From DASUGM01 sp036274055 (GTDB taxonomy: Bacteria; Acidobacteriota; Vicinamibacteria; Vicinamibacterales; SCN-69-37), in NCBI GenBank assembly GCA_036274055.1, contig DASUGM010000084.1, positions 1 to 22,138 on the forward strand: a stretch of DNA of 22,138 bases. Reading direction: 5' to 3'. The position numbers and the translations under genes are program-made. A model generated the notes under the pieces. It had not been told where the DNA came from and searched no databases. It saw only the letters and a program-made list of their open reading frames with translations. Shown one piece after another: positions 8,603 through 18,309 of the stretch. Every line of letters begins with the position of its first letter. Positions within the stretch are counted from its first letter, which is position 1.

Positions 8603-10006
8603 TTAGTTCGCCACCGGCTCCGGGAGCACGCGACGCGTGCGCGGAATCTCGATGTTGAGGATCTTGATCTTGTAGTTCATCACCCGCGGGCTGATCCCGA
8701 GCAGTTCCGCGGCGTCCTTCTGCACCCAGTTGGACATCCGCAGCGCTTCGACGACCGCCTGCCGCTCGATCTCTTCGAGCGGAATGCCGGTCGGCGGAAT
8801 CTTGACCGCCGGCGAACGATCGTTCGACGCGCTCGGCGACGAATGATCGCCGATTTGCAGGTCTTCCACCGTGATCACGCCGCCTTCCGCCAGCAGCACC
8901 GCGCGTTCGACGACGTTCTCGAGCTCGCGGATGTTGCCGGGCCAGTTGTGGCGCATCAACACTTTCTGCGCTTCCTGGTTGATGCCCTCGCACTTCTTCT
9001 TCAGTTCCGCGGCAAAGCGCTGGACGAAGAACTCGGCGAGCGCCGCGATGTCGTCCTTGCGCTCGCGCAACGGCGGCATCTCGACCGAGACGACGTTCAG
9101 GCGGTAGAACAGATCCTCGCGGAACCGTCCTTCCTGAACCATGGTCGTCAGGTTGCGGTTGGTCGCGGCGATGATGCGCACGTCGACGCGCAACGTCCGC
9201 GTGCCGCCGAGCCGCTCGAACTCGTGCTCCTGAAGCACGCGCAGAATCTTCGCCTGCGTGCTCGCGCTCATGTCGCCGACTTCGTCGAGGAACAAGGTGC
9301 CGCCGTCGGCCTGCTCGAAGCGGCCGATGCGCTGCTTGTCCGCGCTCGTGAACGCGCCCTTCTCGTGACCGAACAGCTCGGATTCGAGGAGGTTCTCCTG
9401 CAGCGCCGCGCAGTTCACTTTCACGAACGCGCGGTTGGCGCGGTTCGAGTTGTGGTGAATCGCGCCGGCGATCAGCTCCTTGCCGGTGCCGGTTTCGCCG
9501 CGGATGAGAATCGTCGAGTTGCTGCGCGCCACCTTCTTGACGATGCCCAGCACGTGCCCCAGCGCGCCGCTGGCGCCGACGATGCGGTCGAAGTTGTAGA
9601 GGTCCTGCTGCTCGTGACGCAGGTACTCGACCTGGGACTTGAGGTGACGGAGTTCGATCGCTTTCTCGATCTTCAGCTCCATCTCCTCGATCTCGAACGG
9701 CTTCTGCACGAAGTCGAAGGCGCCGATCTTCATCGCCTCGACCGCGGTGTGGATAGAACCGAAGGCCGTCATCAGGATCACCGCTGCGCTCGGCTGGATC
9801 GACCGGGTCGTCCGCAGCACGTCCATGCCGTCGGCGCCGCCCATGCGCAAGTCGGTCAGGACGACGTCGAACTGGCTGTCCTGCAGCCGTTCAATCGCCA
9901 CCGTGCCGTTGGCGGCTTCTTCCACGTCGTGACCGGCGTTAGCCAGCGCGCGGACGAGGCCCTTGCGCAAGGAATCGTGATCGTCAACTACCAGGATTCT
10001 TCCCAT
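8603..10006 (-). CDS. NtrC-family sigma-54-dependent response regulator
   Basis: This enhancer-binding activator remodels sigma-54 RNA polymerase when phosphorylated. The 467 residues contain a receiver domain (about 1-120; Asp8/Asp9, phospho-acceptor Asp52, switch Thr in LMTAFGS, Lys in VQKPF). A sigma-54 AAA+ domain follows (about 145-370), with Walker A GETGTGKE and Walker B GGTLFLDEVGD. The sigma-54-contacting loop reads GAFTSA, not the usual GAFTGA. A Fis-type HTH lies near the C-terminus (QKDAAELLGISPRVMNYKIK). It starts 6 bases after the stop of the histidine kinase gene, its obvious partner. A strong terminator follows. The specific signal and regulon are not known. Confidence 0.95.
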   Translation of the reverse strand: MGRILVVDDHDSLRKGLVRALANAGHDVEEAANGTVAIERLQDSQFDVVLTDLRMGGADGMDVLRTTRSIQPSAAVILMTAFGSIHTAVEAMKIGAFDFVQKPFEIEEMELKIEKAIELRHLKSQVEYLRHEQQDLYNFDRIVGASGALGHVLGIVKKVARSNSTILIRGETGTGKELIAGAIHHNSNRANRAFVKVNCAALQENLLESELFGHEKGAFTSADKQRIGRFEQADGGTLFLDEVGDMSASTQAKILRVLQEHEFERLGGTRTLRVDVRIIAATNRNLTTMVQEGRFREDLFYRLNVVSVEMPPLRERKDDIAALAEFFVQRFAAELKKKCEGINQEAQKVLMRHNWPGNIRELENVVERAVLLAEGGVITVEDLQIGDHSSPSASNDRSPAVKIPPTGIPLEEIERQAVVEALRMSNWVQKDAAELLGISPRVMNYKIKILNIEIPRTRRVLPEPVAN

Positions 10007-10012
10007 CGCTGC

Positions 10013-11185
10013 TTATCTCCCCATGTTGCGAACGGACGGCACGACGGGCAACGTGACCTTGAAGGTCGCGCCACGTCCTCGCGCCGAAATTGCGTCGATG
10101 CGTCCATCGTGCGCGTCCACCACCTTGCGCACGATGGCCAGGCCGAGGCCCGTGCCCTGCGGCTTGGTCGTGAAAAACGGCCCGAAGATGCGTTCCAGAT
10201 CGTCCGGCGAAATGCCCGGGCCGCTGTCTTTCACTTCAATCAATACCTGCGGCGGCATCGGGTCGACGCCCGGCACCGGCGGCTCGTCCTCGCCTGGCAG
10301 CAGCGTCGCGCGGATCTCGACGTGACCTTCGCCGCCGAGCGCTTCGAACGCGTTGCCGATCAAATTGGAAAACAACTGCCGCAGCTGATGCGGGTCGGCG
10401 AGCAGCTCCGGCACATCGTCGGCGATGTCGAGATCGATACTGACCGCGCCGCGCCGCTGCTTGCCTTCGGCGAGCGTGATCGCGTCCTTGATCACTTCCT
10501 CGACCGAGACGCGATCGACCTGGAGCTGAATCGGCCGCACGAACTCGAGCACTTCGACGACGATGGCGTTGGCCATCTTCGCTTCCTTGATGATGTCGTT
10601 GAGCGTCTCGAGCGCTTCCGGCTGTTCGCTCAGCTGACGCTTCAGCACGCCGGCCATGACTTCGATGCTGGCGAGCGGGTTCTTGACCTCATGGGCGATC
10701 GCCGCCGCCATTTCGCCGAGCGCCATCAGCCGATCGCGAAGCCGCTCGCGCTCTTCCATCTGCTCGACCCGAGTCAGGTCCTTGAAGAAGAGGGTCGCGC
10801 CGACGAGCTGGCCGTTGTCGTCGTGAATCCGTGAAAGCGTGTAGCCGATCGCGCGGCCGGTCTTGCGCAACCGCATCTCGGCGCGGTTGGGCAGGTCGTC
10901 ACTCTCGAAGGCCTGGTGCAGGACCCGGCTGACTTCGGGGACGTCATGGAGCATCTCGACGAACGGGCGGCCGATGTCGCCAGACCGCTGGCTCAGTCCA
11001 AGGACGCGATAGGCGAGGTCGTTGACGGCCGCGACACGGCCGTCCCGGGTGATGGCAAGGACACCCGTCCGGAGGTTGAAGACCAGATGCCGGAAAAAGC
11101 GGTCACCGAACGCGTCATCGGCGGTGACGACCGCTTCGCGACGCCGTGGCAGCTCTGCCCGAACGATGTGACGTGCCATTCCCAT
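10013..11185 (-). CDS. Soluble PAS-domain sensor histidine kinase (NtrB-like)
   Basis: The 390-residue kinase has no membrane segment, so it senses a cytoplasmic cue. A PAS domain (about 32-140: GVLAITRDGRVAAVNDLAYR, GATLFFKDLTR) precedes the HisKA helix with His165 in AIAHEVKNPL. The HATPase domain has an N box (NLIGNAFEA), G1 (VKDSGPGIS), an F box (FGPFFTTK) and G2 (QGTGLGLAI). It pairs with the downstream NtrC-type regulator across a 6-base gap. The ATG at 11185 has GGTGG about 5 bases upstream; the second Met two codons later is an alternative start. Upstream lie a candidate sigma-54 promoter and repeated AT-rich boxes, suggesting autoregulation. Confidence 0.95.
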   Translation of the reverse strand: MGMARHIVRAELPRRREAVVTADDAFGDRFFRHLVFNLRTGVLAITRDGRVAAVNDLAYRVLGLSQRSGDIGRPFVEMLHDVPEVSRVLHQAFESDDLPNRAEMRLRKTGRAIGYTLSRIHDDNGQLVGATLFFKDLTRVEQMEERERLRDRLMALGEMAAAIAHEVKNPLASIEVMAGVLKRQLSEQPEALETLNDIIKEAKMANAIVVEVLEFVRPIQLQVDRVSVEEVIKDAITLAEGKQRRGAVSIDLDIADDVPELLADPHQLRQLFSNLIGNAFEALGGEGHVEIRATLLPGEDEPPVPGVDPMPPQVLIEVKDSGPGISPDDLERIFGPFFTTKPQGTGLGLAIVRKVVDAHDGRIDAISARGRGATFKVTLPVVPSVRNMGR

Positions 11186-11217
11186 TCAATCCACCCCGCT
11201 TGCCGGCCCTCTCTAAG

Positions 11218-11232
11218 GCAAGGGCCGTACCC
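11218..11232 (-). promoter_or_regulatory. Candidate sigma-54 promoter of the kinase/regulator operon
   Basis: On the minus strand the sequence GGGTACGGCCCTTGCC has GG (11231-11230) and GC (11219-11218) separated by exactly 10 bases. It also has ACG after the GG region and TTGC at the -12 element, close to the TGGCACG-N4-TTGC consensus; the T before GG is missing. The start site would fall about 20 bases before the kinase ATG. The downstream product is itself a sigma-54 activator. Confidence 0.45.
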
Positions 11233-11307
11233 ACTTCGCGGGCCCTTTTACCCACGAAAAGTGTTTGTTGGCGTAAGGAGGTGTCGGTCGATTCTGGCTG
11301 GATGATT

Positions 11308-11346
11308 ACAGAATTGATCTGTAATTACAAAATTGTCACAGAATTG
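11308..11346 (-). promoter_or_regulatory. AT-rich repeated boxes, possible activator binding sites
   Basis: Three copies of ACARAATTG (plus strand: 11308-11316, 11327-11335, 11338-11346) lie in an AT-rich island. A perfect TGTAATTACA palindrome (11320-11329) and an ACAGA-N5-TCTGT dyad (11308-11322) overlap them. They lie about 80-115 bases upstream of the candidate sigma-54 promoter, the usual distance for an enhancer-binding protein. They directly abut the stop codon of the ABC-F gene. The role as activator sites is inference. Confidence 0.5.
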
Positions 11347-13400
<2,054 letters not shown>

Positions 13401-13404
<4 letters not shown>

Positions 13405-13976
13405 ATTTCGGCGGCCGGGGCAGGCTCGCCGAGCGCGCGCGCCGTCGCCGCGAGCACGCGCGGCAGCCGGAAGGGTTTGGTCAGGTAGCCGGAGACGCCG
13501 AGGTTGATGGCTTCGATGGCACTCGCCTCGGTCGAAAAGCCGGTGATGATGATGATCGGCATGTCGGCCGATTTGCGCCGGGCCGCACGGATGACCGACA
13601 GCCCGTCCATGCCGGGCATCTTCAGGTCGGTGATCAGCAGGTCGTAATCATTGGCCCGCATCCGCTCGACCGCGGTCGCGCCGTCTTCGGCGGTCTCGAC
13701 GTCGTACTCCGCCGCGGACAGCGATCGGGCAATCAAGTCGCGCACCGCTTCCTCGTCGTCGACGACGAGGATGCGGGCCTTGTCGGCCGCCCCGTTGCCG
13801 AGGTGAGTCCGGTTGTTGGCCAACCAGATATCGAGATCCCGGCGGCGAAATCGCCACTGGCGGCCGACGCGCGTCGCCGGCAGTTTCCTCGATTTGATCA
13901 GCCGGTAGACCGTGCGGAGGTTGACCTGGAGGTAGTCCAGTACTTCCCCGGTCGTCAGGAAGTGTTCGTCGGCCAT
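13401..13976 (-). CDS. Response regulator with N-terminal excisionase/MerR-like HTH
   Basis: From the ATG at 13976 the product is 191 residues. Residues 5-55 are a helix-turn-helix of the excisionase family (LTTGEVLDYLQVNLRTVYRL, then RVGRQWRFRRRDLDIWL). Residues 67-185 are a receiver domain with Asp73/Asp74, phospho-acceptor Asp117 in LLITDLKMPGMDG, Thr145 and Lys167 (LTKPF). The DNA-binding part is at the N-terminus, reversed relative to OmpR or NarL types. An in-frame GTG at 14036 would add 20 basic residues unlike the family, so I prefer 13976, although no Shine-Dalgarno is visible. It overlaps the ABC-F gene by 4 bases. No kinase is adjacent in the same operon; the nearest is at 10013-11185. 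Confidence 0.9.
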
Positions 13977-14102
13977 GCCAGTAGAGGGGCGCCGCCGGAT
14001 CCCGATCCAGCGGCGAATCGGCGGCCAGTGTACCACTGGCGACGAGGGGAGGCCAGCAGAGGCCGCAAAACCGCGCGTTTTGGGTTGACTGGGCCAAAAA
14101 TT

Positions 14103-14152
14103 GTGACGAACACGTGCTTTCTAGTGACGAACGGTGTGGTGGTATCTATACT
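14103..14152 (+). promoter_or_regulatory. Vegetative-type promoter with duplicated GTGACGAAC box upstream of the ECF sigma gene
   Basis: GTGACGAAC occurs at 14103-14111 and again at 14124-14132, exactly 21 bases apart (two helical turns). The second copy provides a -35 (GTGACG, 14124-14129) with a 17-base spacer to a good -10, TATACT (14147-14152). Transcription would start near 14159, giving a leader of about 110 bases before the sigma gene. The upstream copy could be an operator or activator half-site. A CAAAAC/GTTTTG dyad lies at 14066-14082. The rest of the 14037-14270 gap shows nothing else I can support. Confidence 0.55.
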
Positions 14153-14270
14153 CCAGCTTCAAGGCCTCGCGGACGGGTACAGACTTGTACAGTCGGGGTG
14201 CCGTCTAAGTCAGCAGAGACGGGCGAACTCCTACGACTGGCGTGGGATTCGCAGCCCAGGACGTCTTTAG

Positions 14271-14879
14271 ATGACCCGGACGGATGAGGAATTAGTCGCT
14301 CGCGCGACCGCGGGCGATCAGGACAGCTTCAACCAGCTGGTCGCCCGCTGGGAGCGGCCGATCTATGCCTTGGCGTATCGCACGCTCGGGCGCGAGGAAG
14401 AGGCGCGAGACGTGGTGCAGGAAGCCTTCCTGCGCGCGTATCGCGGATTGAAGGGATTCAAGGGCGAGGCCAAGTTTTCGTCGTGGCTCTATCGCATCAC
14501 GTTGAATCTTTGCCGGGACTGGATTCGTCGCGAGCGCCGCGCCCCGATCGTGCAGGTGCCCGAAGGCGTCGATCCGGTGGACCTGGCCGACGCGCAGGTT
14601 TCGCCGGCCGAGTCGGTCGAGGATCTCGTCGGCCGGCGCGAGATGTCGCAGGCGGTCGCGAAGGCGATGGCCGAGCTGCCGGAAGAGCAGCGCGTCGCCA
14701 TCATGTTGAAGGAGTACCACGGCCTGACGTTTCAGGAGATCGCGGACCAGCTCGACTGTCCGCTGAGCACGGTGAAGACGCGGTTGTATCAAGGCCTGTC
14801 GGTGTTGCGTCGGCGGCTCGAGCGTCGGCAGTCGGAGGAGGCCAGCCTCCGGCGCGCCCAGTGGGAAAGTTCGAGCTAA
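14271..14879 (+). CDS. ECF (group 4) RNA polymerase sigma factor
   Basis: The 202-residue product has region 2 (about 20-85: FNQLVARWERPIYALAYRTL, EEARDVVQEAFLRAYRGLKG, FSSWLYRITLNLCRDWIRRE). Region 4 (about 130-190) follows: LPEEQRVAIMLKEYHGLTFQ, EIADQLDCPLSTVKTRLYQG. Region 3 is absent, as expected for extracytoplasmic-function sigma factors. The ATG at 14271 has AGGACG about 8 bases upstream. An anti-sigma gene follows after 18 bases. The signal and target promoters are unknown; a RpoE/SigW-like envelope role is inferred from the neighbouring secreted and membrane proteins. Confidence 0.95.
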   Translation: MTRTDEELVARATAGDQDSFNQLVARWERPIYALAYRTLGREEEARDVVQEAFLRAYRGLKGFKGEAKFSSWLYRITLNLCRDWIRRERRAPIVQVPEGVDPVDLADAQVSPAESVEDLVGRREMSQAVAKAMAELPEEQRVAIMLKEYHGLTFQEIADQLDCPLSTVKTRLYQGLSVLRRRLERRQSEEASLRRAQWESSS

Positions 14880-14897
14880 CACGCAAGGTGACCAGCG

Positions 14898-15602
14898 ATG
14901 TGTGATGACAGAGAACGTCTGATTGGCTACGTGTACGACGAGTGCGAGGGACGTGAGCGTCAGGAGATCGAAGCGCATCTCGAGACGTGCCACACGTGCC
15001 GCCGCGAAATCACCGGACTGCGCGAGGTCCGTCAGGACCTGTTGGCGTGGGACGTGCCCGACAGCCCGTCGGTGTGGCGTCCATTCGCGCCGCAGCGCGC
15101 GCCGATCACCTGGCGCGACGTGCCCGGCTGGATGCTGGCCGCGGCCGCGTCGCTGGTGTTTTTCGCCGGCGCCGCCGGGGGCGCCGCGACGCAGGTGCTG
15201 CTGCCGCGCGCGGCCGCGATCGTGGTCCCCGCGCCGCCAGCGCTGGTGGCCGCGACCGCTGCGCCGCCGCGTGACGGCCTGGCCAGTGTCGCGATGACGA
15301 GCGGCCCGGTGCCGTCCGATCAGGTGCGCGACCTCGAGATGCGGCTGCAGGCAATGGAGCAGCGGCTGCGCGACGCCTCACGTGACGGCGATGCGCGCGT
15401 CGTCAACGCGTCGGTCAGCTCGCGCGAACTGCTGCGCAGGATCGAAGAGCTGCGCACCTGGAAGTCGCAGCAGGACGACATGAATTTTGCCGTCCAGGAT
15501 TCGTTCGGCAAGTTGCTCGCCCGCACCAACAGCCTCGAAAGGGATCTGCAACGGGTCAGTATTTCCGCGCCCGGCGCCGGGCTCGCGCCGGGCAAGCAGT
15601 AA
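14898..15602 (+). CDS. Membrane-anchored anti-sigma factor with zinc-finger (ZAS) domain and coiled-coil tail
   Basis: The 234-residue protein begins with a zinc-binding anti-sigma motif, His27-x3-Cys31-x2-Cys34 (AHLETCHTCRRE), which would hold the ECF factor in the cytoplasm. One membrane segment follows (about 77-102, WMLAAAASLVFFAGAAGGAA). The outer part is an Ala/Pro-rich spacer and a charged helical region (about 140-225) with heptad-like spacing, probably a coiled coil. It has a Shine-Dalgarno (AAGGTGA) and lies 18 bases after the sigma gene. Release of the sigma factor by proteolysis or zinc/redox change is typical for the family but not shown here. Confidence 0.9.
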   Translation: MCDDRERLIGYVYDECEGRERQEIEAHLETCHTCRREITGLREVRQDLLAWDVPDSPSVWRPFAPQRAPITWRDVPGWMLAAAASLVFFAGAAGGAATQVLLPRAAAIVVPAPPALVAATAAPPRDGLASVAMTSGPVPSDQVRDLEMRLQAMEQRLRDASRDGDARVVNASVSSRELLRRIEELRTWKSQQDDMNFAVQDSFGKLLARTNSLERDLQRVSISAPGAGLAPGKQ

Positions 15603-15611
15603 GTTGACGAC

Positions 15612-16373
15612 ATGAGGCCAGCGATGAAGCGACATGACGTGATGATGCGGACGGTGCTGTTCGGGTTGACGCTGATGCTGGCGACGCCGGCGCTGGCGCA
15701 GCAAGTGCCGCCGCTGCCGGCCCCGGGCAGTCTTCCCGACGATCCGGTCAAGCCGCAGGTGATTCTGTTCGAGTCAGCGTTGCGACAGTCGATTGACGGC
15801 GCCGGGCAAAAACTCGCCGAGCGGGCCGCGCAGATCGAGCCGCGGCTGGTGCTGGCGCCGGACCGGCTGGCCGAGGTGCGCGGGATTCATCTCGACGATC
15901 TCTTCTACTTCGACATCCTGATTCCGGATCTCAATCCGGTCGCGATGCGCGTGATGAGCATTTACCGCCAGCAGCAGACCGGCAACGCCACGCCGGTCGC
16001 CGTGCCGACCAATCCCGCGCCCGACAAGATCGCGGCGACGTCGTCTGGCGCGACCAAGGTCGTCGAACCGGACGAGATGAAGGTGACGGCGCCGACGCTG
16101 GCGACGTTCGATCCAACGCGCGACTACTCGGCGTTCAGCCGCGACGCGATCATGAACGCGCTCCTCGATTTGTCCGGCGTGCTGCCGGTGAAGGAACAGG
16201 ACAAGGTCACGATTTCGGCAAGCGGGTTTCCGATCATGGGCGGCAATCCGCTCTATCCGCAGTCGAATCGCAAACTGGTCGTGACCATCAAAGGCTCGGA
16301 TCTGATCGAATTGAGACAGGGCAAGATTTCGCGCGACGAGGCGAAGTCGCGGATCAAGGAATCGCGGTACTGA
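15612..16373 (+). CDS. Secreted protein of unknown function in the ECF sigma operon
   Basis: The product is 253 residues from the ATG at 15612; ATG codons at 15624 and later would also serve. It has a signal peptide ending ATPALA before QQVPPLPAPG, so it is periplasmic or exported. Mature segments include LVLAPDRLAEVRGIHLDDLF with YFDILIPDLNP, a polar linker, and a basic C-terminal part (KVTISASGFPIMGGNP, KLVVTIKGSDLIELRQGKIS). I recognise no family and no catalytic motif. It begins 9 bases after the anti-sigma stop, so it is co-transcribed and may be a sensor partner or a target of the sigma system. Confidence 0.75.
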   Translation: MRPAMKRHDVMMRTVLFGLTLMLATPALAQQVPPLPAPGSLPDDPVKPQVILFESALRQSIDGAGQKLAERAAQIEPRLVLAPDRLAEVRGIHLDDLFYFDILIPDLNPVAMRVMSIYRQQQTGNATPVAVPTNPAPDKIAATSSGATKVVEPDEMKVTAPTLATFDPTRDYSAFSRDAIMNALLDLSGVLPVKEQDKVTISASGFPIMGGNPLYPQSNRKLVVTIKGSDLIELRQGKISRDEAKSRIKESRY

Positions 16374-16387
16374 TCTAGAATCCGCTG

Positions 16388-16909
16388 ATGACTCGTCGCA
16401 GGGCGCTCCCCGCCGCCGCCTTCGCGCTGCTTGTGGCGGCCGCCGCGGGCCCGGCAATCTCGTGCGGGCCGTCGGATGCCGACGTGCTCAAGACGGTGGC
16501 GGTCACCGACGCCCTCGGTGGCTGGTACGATTTTGGTGTCACGCCTCAAGGCAACAAGCTCGTCCCGAGTATCACGTTCAAATTGAAGAACACCGGCACG
16601 CGCTCGATTGGCAACGTGCAGGTGATGGTGTCGTTCTGGCTCGCCGGTGACGACGGCGAGACCGACTCGACGCAGGTACGCGGTATCGGCGACTCGCTCG
16701 CGCCCGGCGCGGCGACCGAGCCGATTCAAGTGAACGCCGCCTGGGGCTTCACGATCGCGGCGCCGCGCGCCGAGGCGTTCACGAATTCCAGATTCAGAGA
16801 CGCCACAGCCAAGATCTTCGGGAAGCGGGGAGGCAAGATCGTTCCGCTCGGAGAATTCAAACTCGAGCGGCGGATCGTCCCGCACGCACGCGCCTCCTCG
16901 CACCCGTGA
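16388..16909 (+). CDS. Putative lipoprotein with Ig-like/FxLyD-type beta domain
   Basis: The 173-residue product has an Ala-rich hydrophobic signal and a probable lipobox AISC with Cys26 lipidated. The mature part contains FKLKNTGTRSIGNVQVMVSF, the alternating pattern of small beta-sandwich domains such as FxLyD or CARDB-like modules. This is suggestive only. It follows the previous gene by 14 bases and overlaps the permease start by 4 bases (GTGA). An envelope or substrate-related role with the permease is possible but unproven. Confidence 0.75.
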   Translation: MTRRRALPAAAFALLVAAAAGPAISCGPSDADVLKTVAVTDALGGWYDFGVTPQGNKLVPSITFKLKNTGTRSIGNVQVMVSFWLAGDDGETDSTQVRGIGDSLAPGAATEPIQVNAAWGFTIAAPRAEAFTNSRFRDATAKIFGKRGGKIVPLGEFKLERRIVPHARASSHP

Positions 16910-18297
16910 ACGCCACCGCCGTCACCGCCACCGCCGTTCCGGCCGACGCGACGCTCGATCGCCGCCTCGGGCCGCTCGACGCCGCCGCAATCGTCATCTC
17001 GAACGTGATCGGCGGCGGCATATTCTTCGTCCCGATCATCGTCGCCGGCCTCGTGCCGTCGGGCTGGGCGTTGCTCGGCGTCTGGCTGTTCGGCGGCGTG
17101 CTCGCGTTTACCGGGGCCATGGCCTACGCCGAACTTGCCGTCCTGCGCCCGCGCGCCGGCGGCGAGTACGTCTACCTGCGCGACGCCTACGGCCGGCTCG
17201 CCGCGTTTCTCTCGGGCTGGACGTCGTTTGTCGCCGGCTTTTCAGGGGCGATCGCCGCTGGCGCCGTCGCGCTTGCCGACTACATCGGGCACTTCGCGCC
17301 GTTTGCCAAGGATCGTACGCCGCTCCTGACGATCCCGCTGCCGTACGTGCCGGTCGTTGTGACGCCCCACTCCGTCATCGCGATCACGGCGATTGTGCTG
17401 CTCTCGATGATTCACCTGCATAGCGCCGGGCGCATCGTGCACAACCTGCTCGCGAGCCTGAAGGTCTCGGCGCTTCTCCTCTTCATCGCGCTCGGCTTCT
17501 CGCTCGGTGCCGGGTCGCTCGGCAATATTGGCGGCACACACGCGGTCGCGGCGCCGGCGACTGGCTGGCTGCTGGCGCTGATTCCCGTGATGTTCAGCTA
17601 TTCCGGCTGGAACGCCGCAGCCTACGTCGCCGAGGAAATCCGCGATCCGCATCGCAACCTGCCGTTGTCGCTCGCGCTTGGCACGCTCGCGGTTGTCGCG
17701 ATCTACATGGCGTTGAACGTTCTGTACCTGTACGCGCTGCCCCTGTCTGAACTGGCCACGACGTCGGGCGGTCTCACCAATACGGTTGCCGAGCGGCTGT
17801 TCGGCTTTGTCGCCGGCGACGTGCTTGCGGTGTTCACGATCGTCAGTATCGCCGCGCTGATCAGCGCCATGGTGTGGGCGGGACCGCGCGTCTACTATGC
17901 GATGGCGCGCGACGGTCTGTTCTTCCAGGCGGCCGGCCGCGTCCATCCGCGCTTCCGTACGCCGGTGCTGGCGATCGTCGCGCAGGCCATCTGGAGCTCG
18001 GTGCTGGTGCTCGCCGGAACGCTCTCCCAGCTCGTCGAATACACCGGCTTCGCGGTCGTGCTCTTCTCCGGGATCGCCGTGCTCGCCGTCTTCGTCCTGC
18101 GCCATCGCGAGCCCGACACCCACCGCCCATTCAAGGCGTTCGGCTACCCGTGGGCACCGGCATTTTTCGTCATCGTCAGCGCCGCGATCGTCGCCAACGG
18201 GATCTGGAGCACGCCCGGCACGTCGCTCATCGGCCTGTCGGTCATCGCTGCCGGCATCCCGCTCTACGTGGTGTTTCAAGCACGTCGCGGCCGCTAG
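16906..18297 (+). CDS. APC-superfamily amino acid permease
   Basis: The 463-residue inner-membrane transporter has about 12 hydrophobic segments. The first carries the APC signature SNVIGGGIFFVP, and TM2-3 has GAMAYAELAVLRPRAGGEYV, typical of the SLC7/YfnA-like amino acid permeases. FSYSGWNAAAYVAEEIRDP matches the conserved TM6 region. The GTG start at 16906 overlaps the upstream lipoprotein stop in GTGA, indicating coupled translation. The substrate cannot be told from sequence. It is the last gene of the apparent ECF sigma operon and is convergent with the S41 gene 12 bases away; I see no clear terminator between them. Confidence 0.92.
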   Translation: MNATAVTATAVPADATLDRRLGPLDAAAIVISNVIGGGIFFVPIIVAGLVPSGWALLGVWLFGGVLAFTGAMAYAELAVLRPRAGGEYVYLRDAYGRLAAFLSGWTSFVAGFSGAIAAGAVALADYIGHFAPFAKDRTPLLTIPLPYVPVVVTPHSVIAITAIVLLSMIHLHSAGRIVHNLLASLKVSALLLFIALGFSLGAGSLGNIGGTHAVAAPATGWLLALIPVMFSYSGWNAAAYVAEEIRDPHRNLPLSLALGTLAVVAIYMALNVLYLYALPLSELATTSGGLTNTVAERLFGFVAGDVLAVFTIVSIAALISAMVWAGPRVYYAMARDGLFFQAAGRVHPRFRTPVLAIVAQAIWSSVLVLAGTLSQLVEYTGFAVVLFSGIAVLAVFVLRHREPDTHRPFKAFGYPWAPAFFVIVSAAIVANGIWSTPGTSLIGLSVIAAGIPLYVVFQARRGR

Positions 18298-18309
18298 GCC
18301 GCCGCCGTT

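Noticed and set aside
8591..10834. Very long open frame on the plus strand opposite the sigma-54 regulator and kinase
   Set aside because: The translation is rich in His, Arg and Asp without motifs, typical of the reverse frame of GC-rich genes; the minus-strand domains are unmistakable.
11220..11257. AAGGGCC/GGCCCTT hairpin followed by TTTT on the plus strand as a terminator
   Set aside because: No plus-strand gene precedes it. On the minus strand it lacks a T-tract, and it overlaps the better-supported sigma-54-like element.
17242..18279. Minus-strand frame of 345 codons opposite the APC permease
   Set aside because: Its composition is highly charged and without motifs, while the plus strand encodes a typical 12-helix permease.
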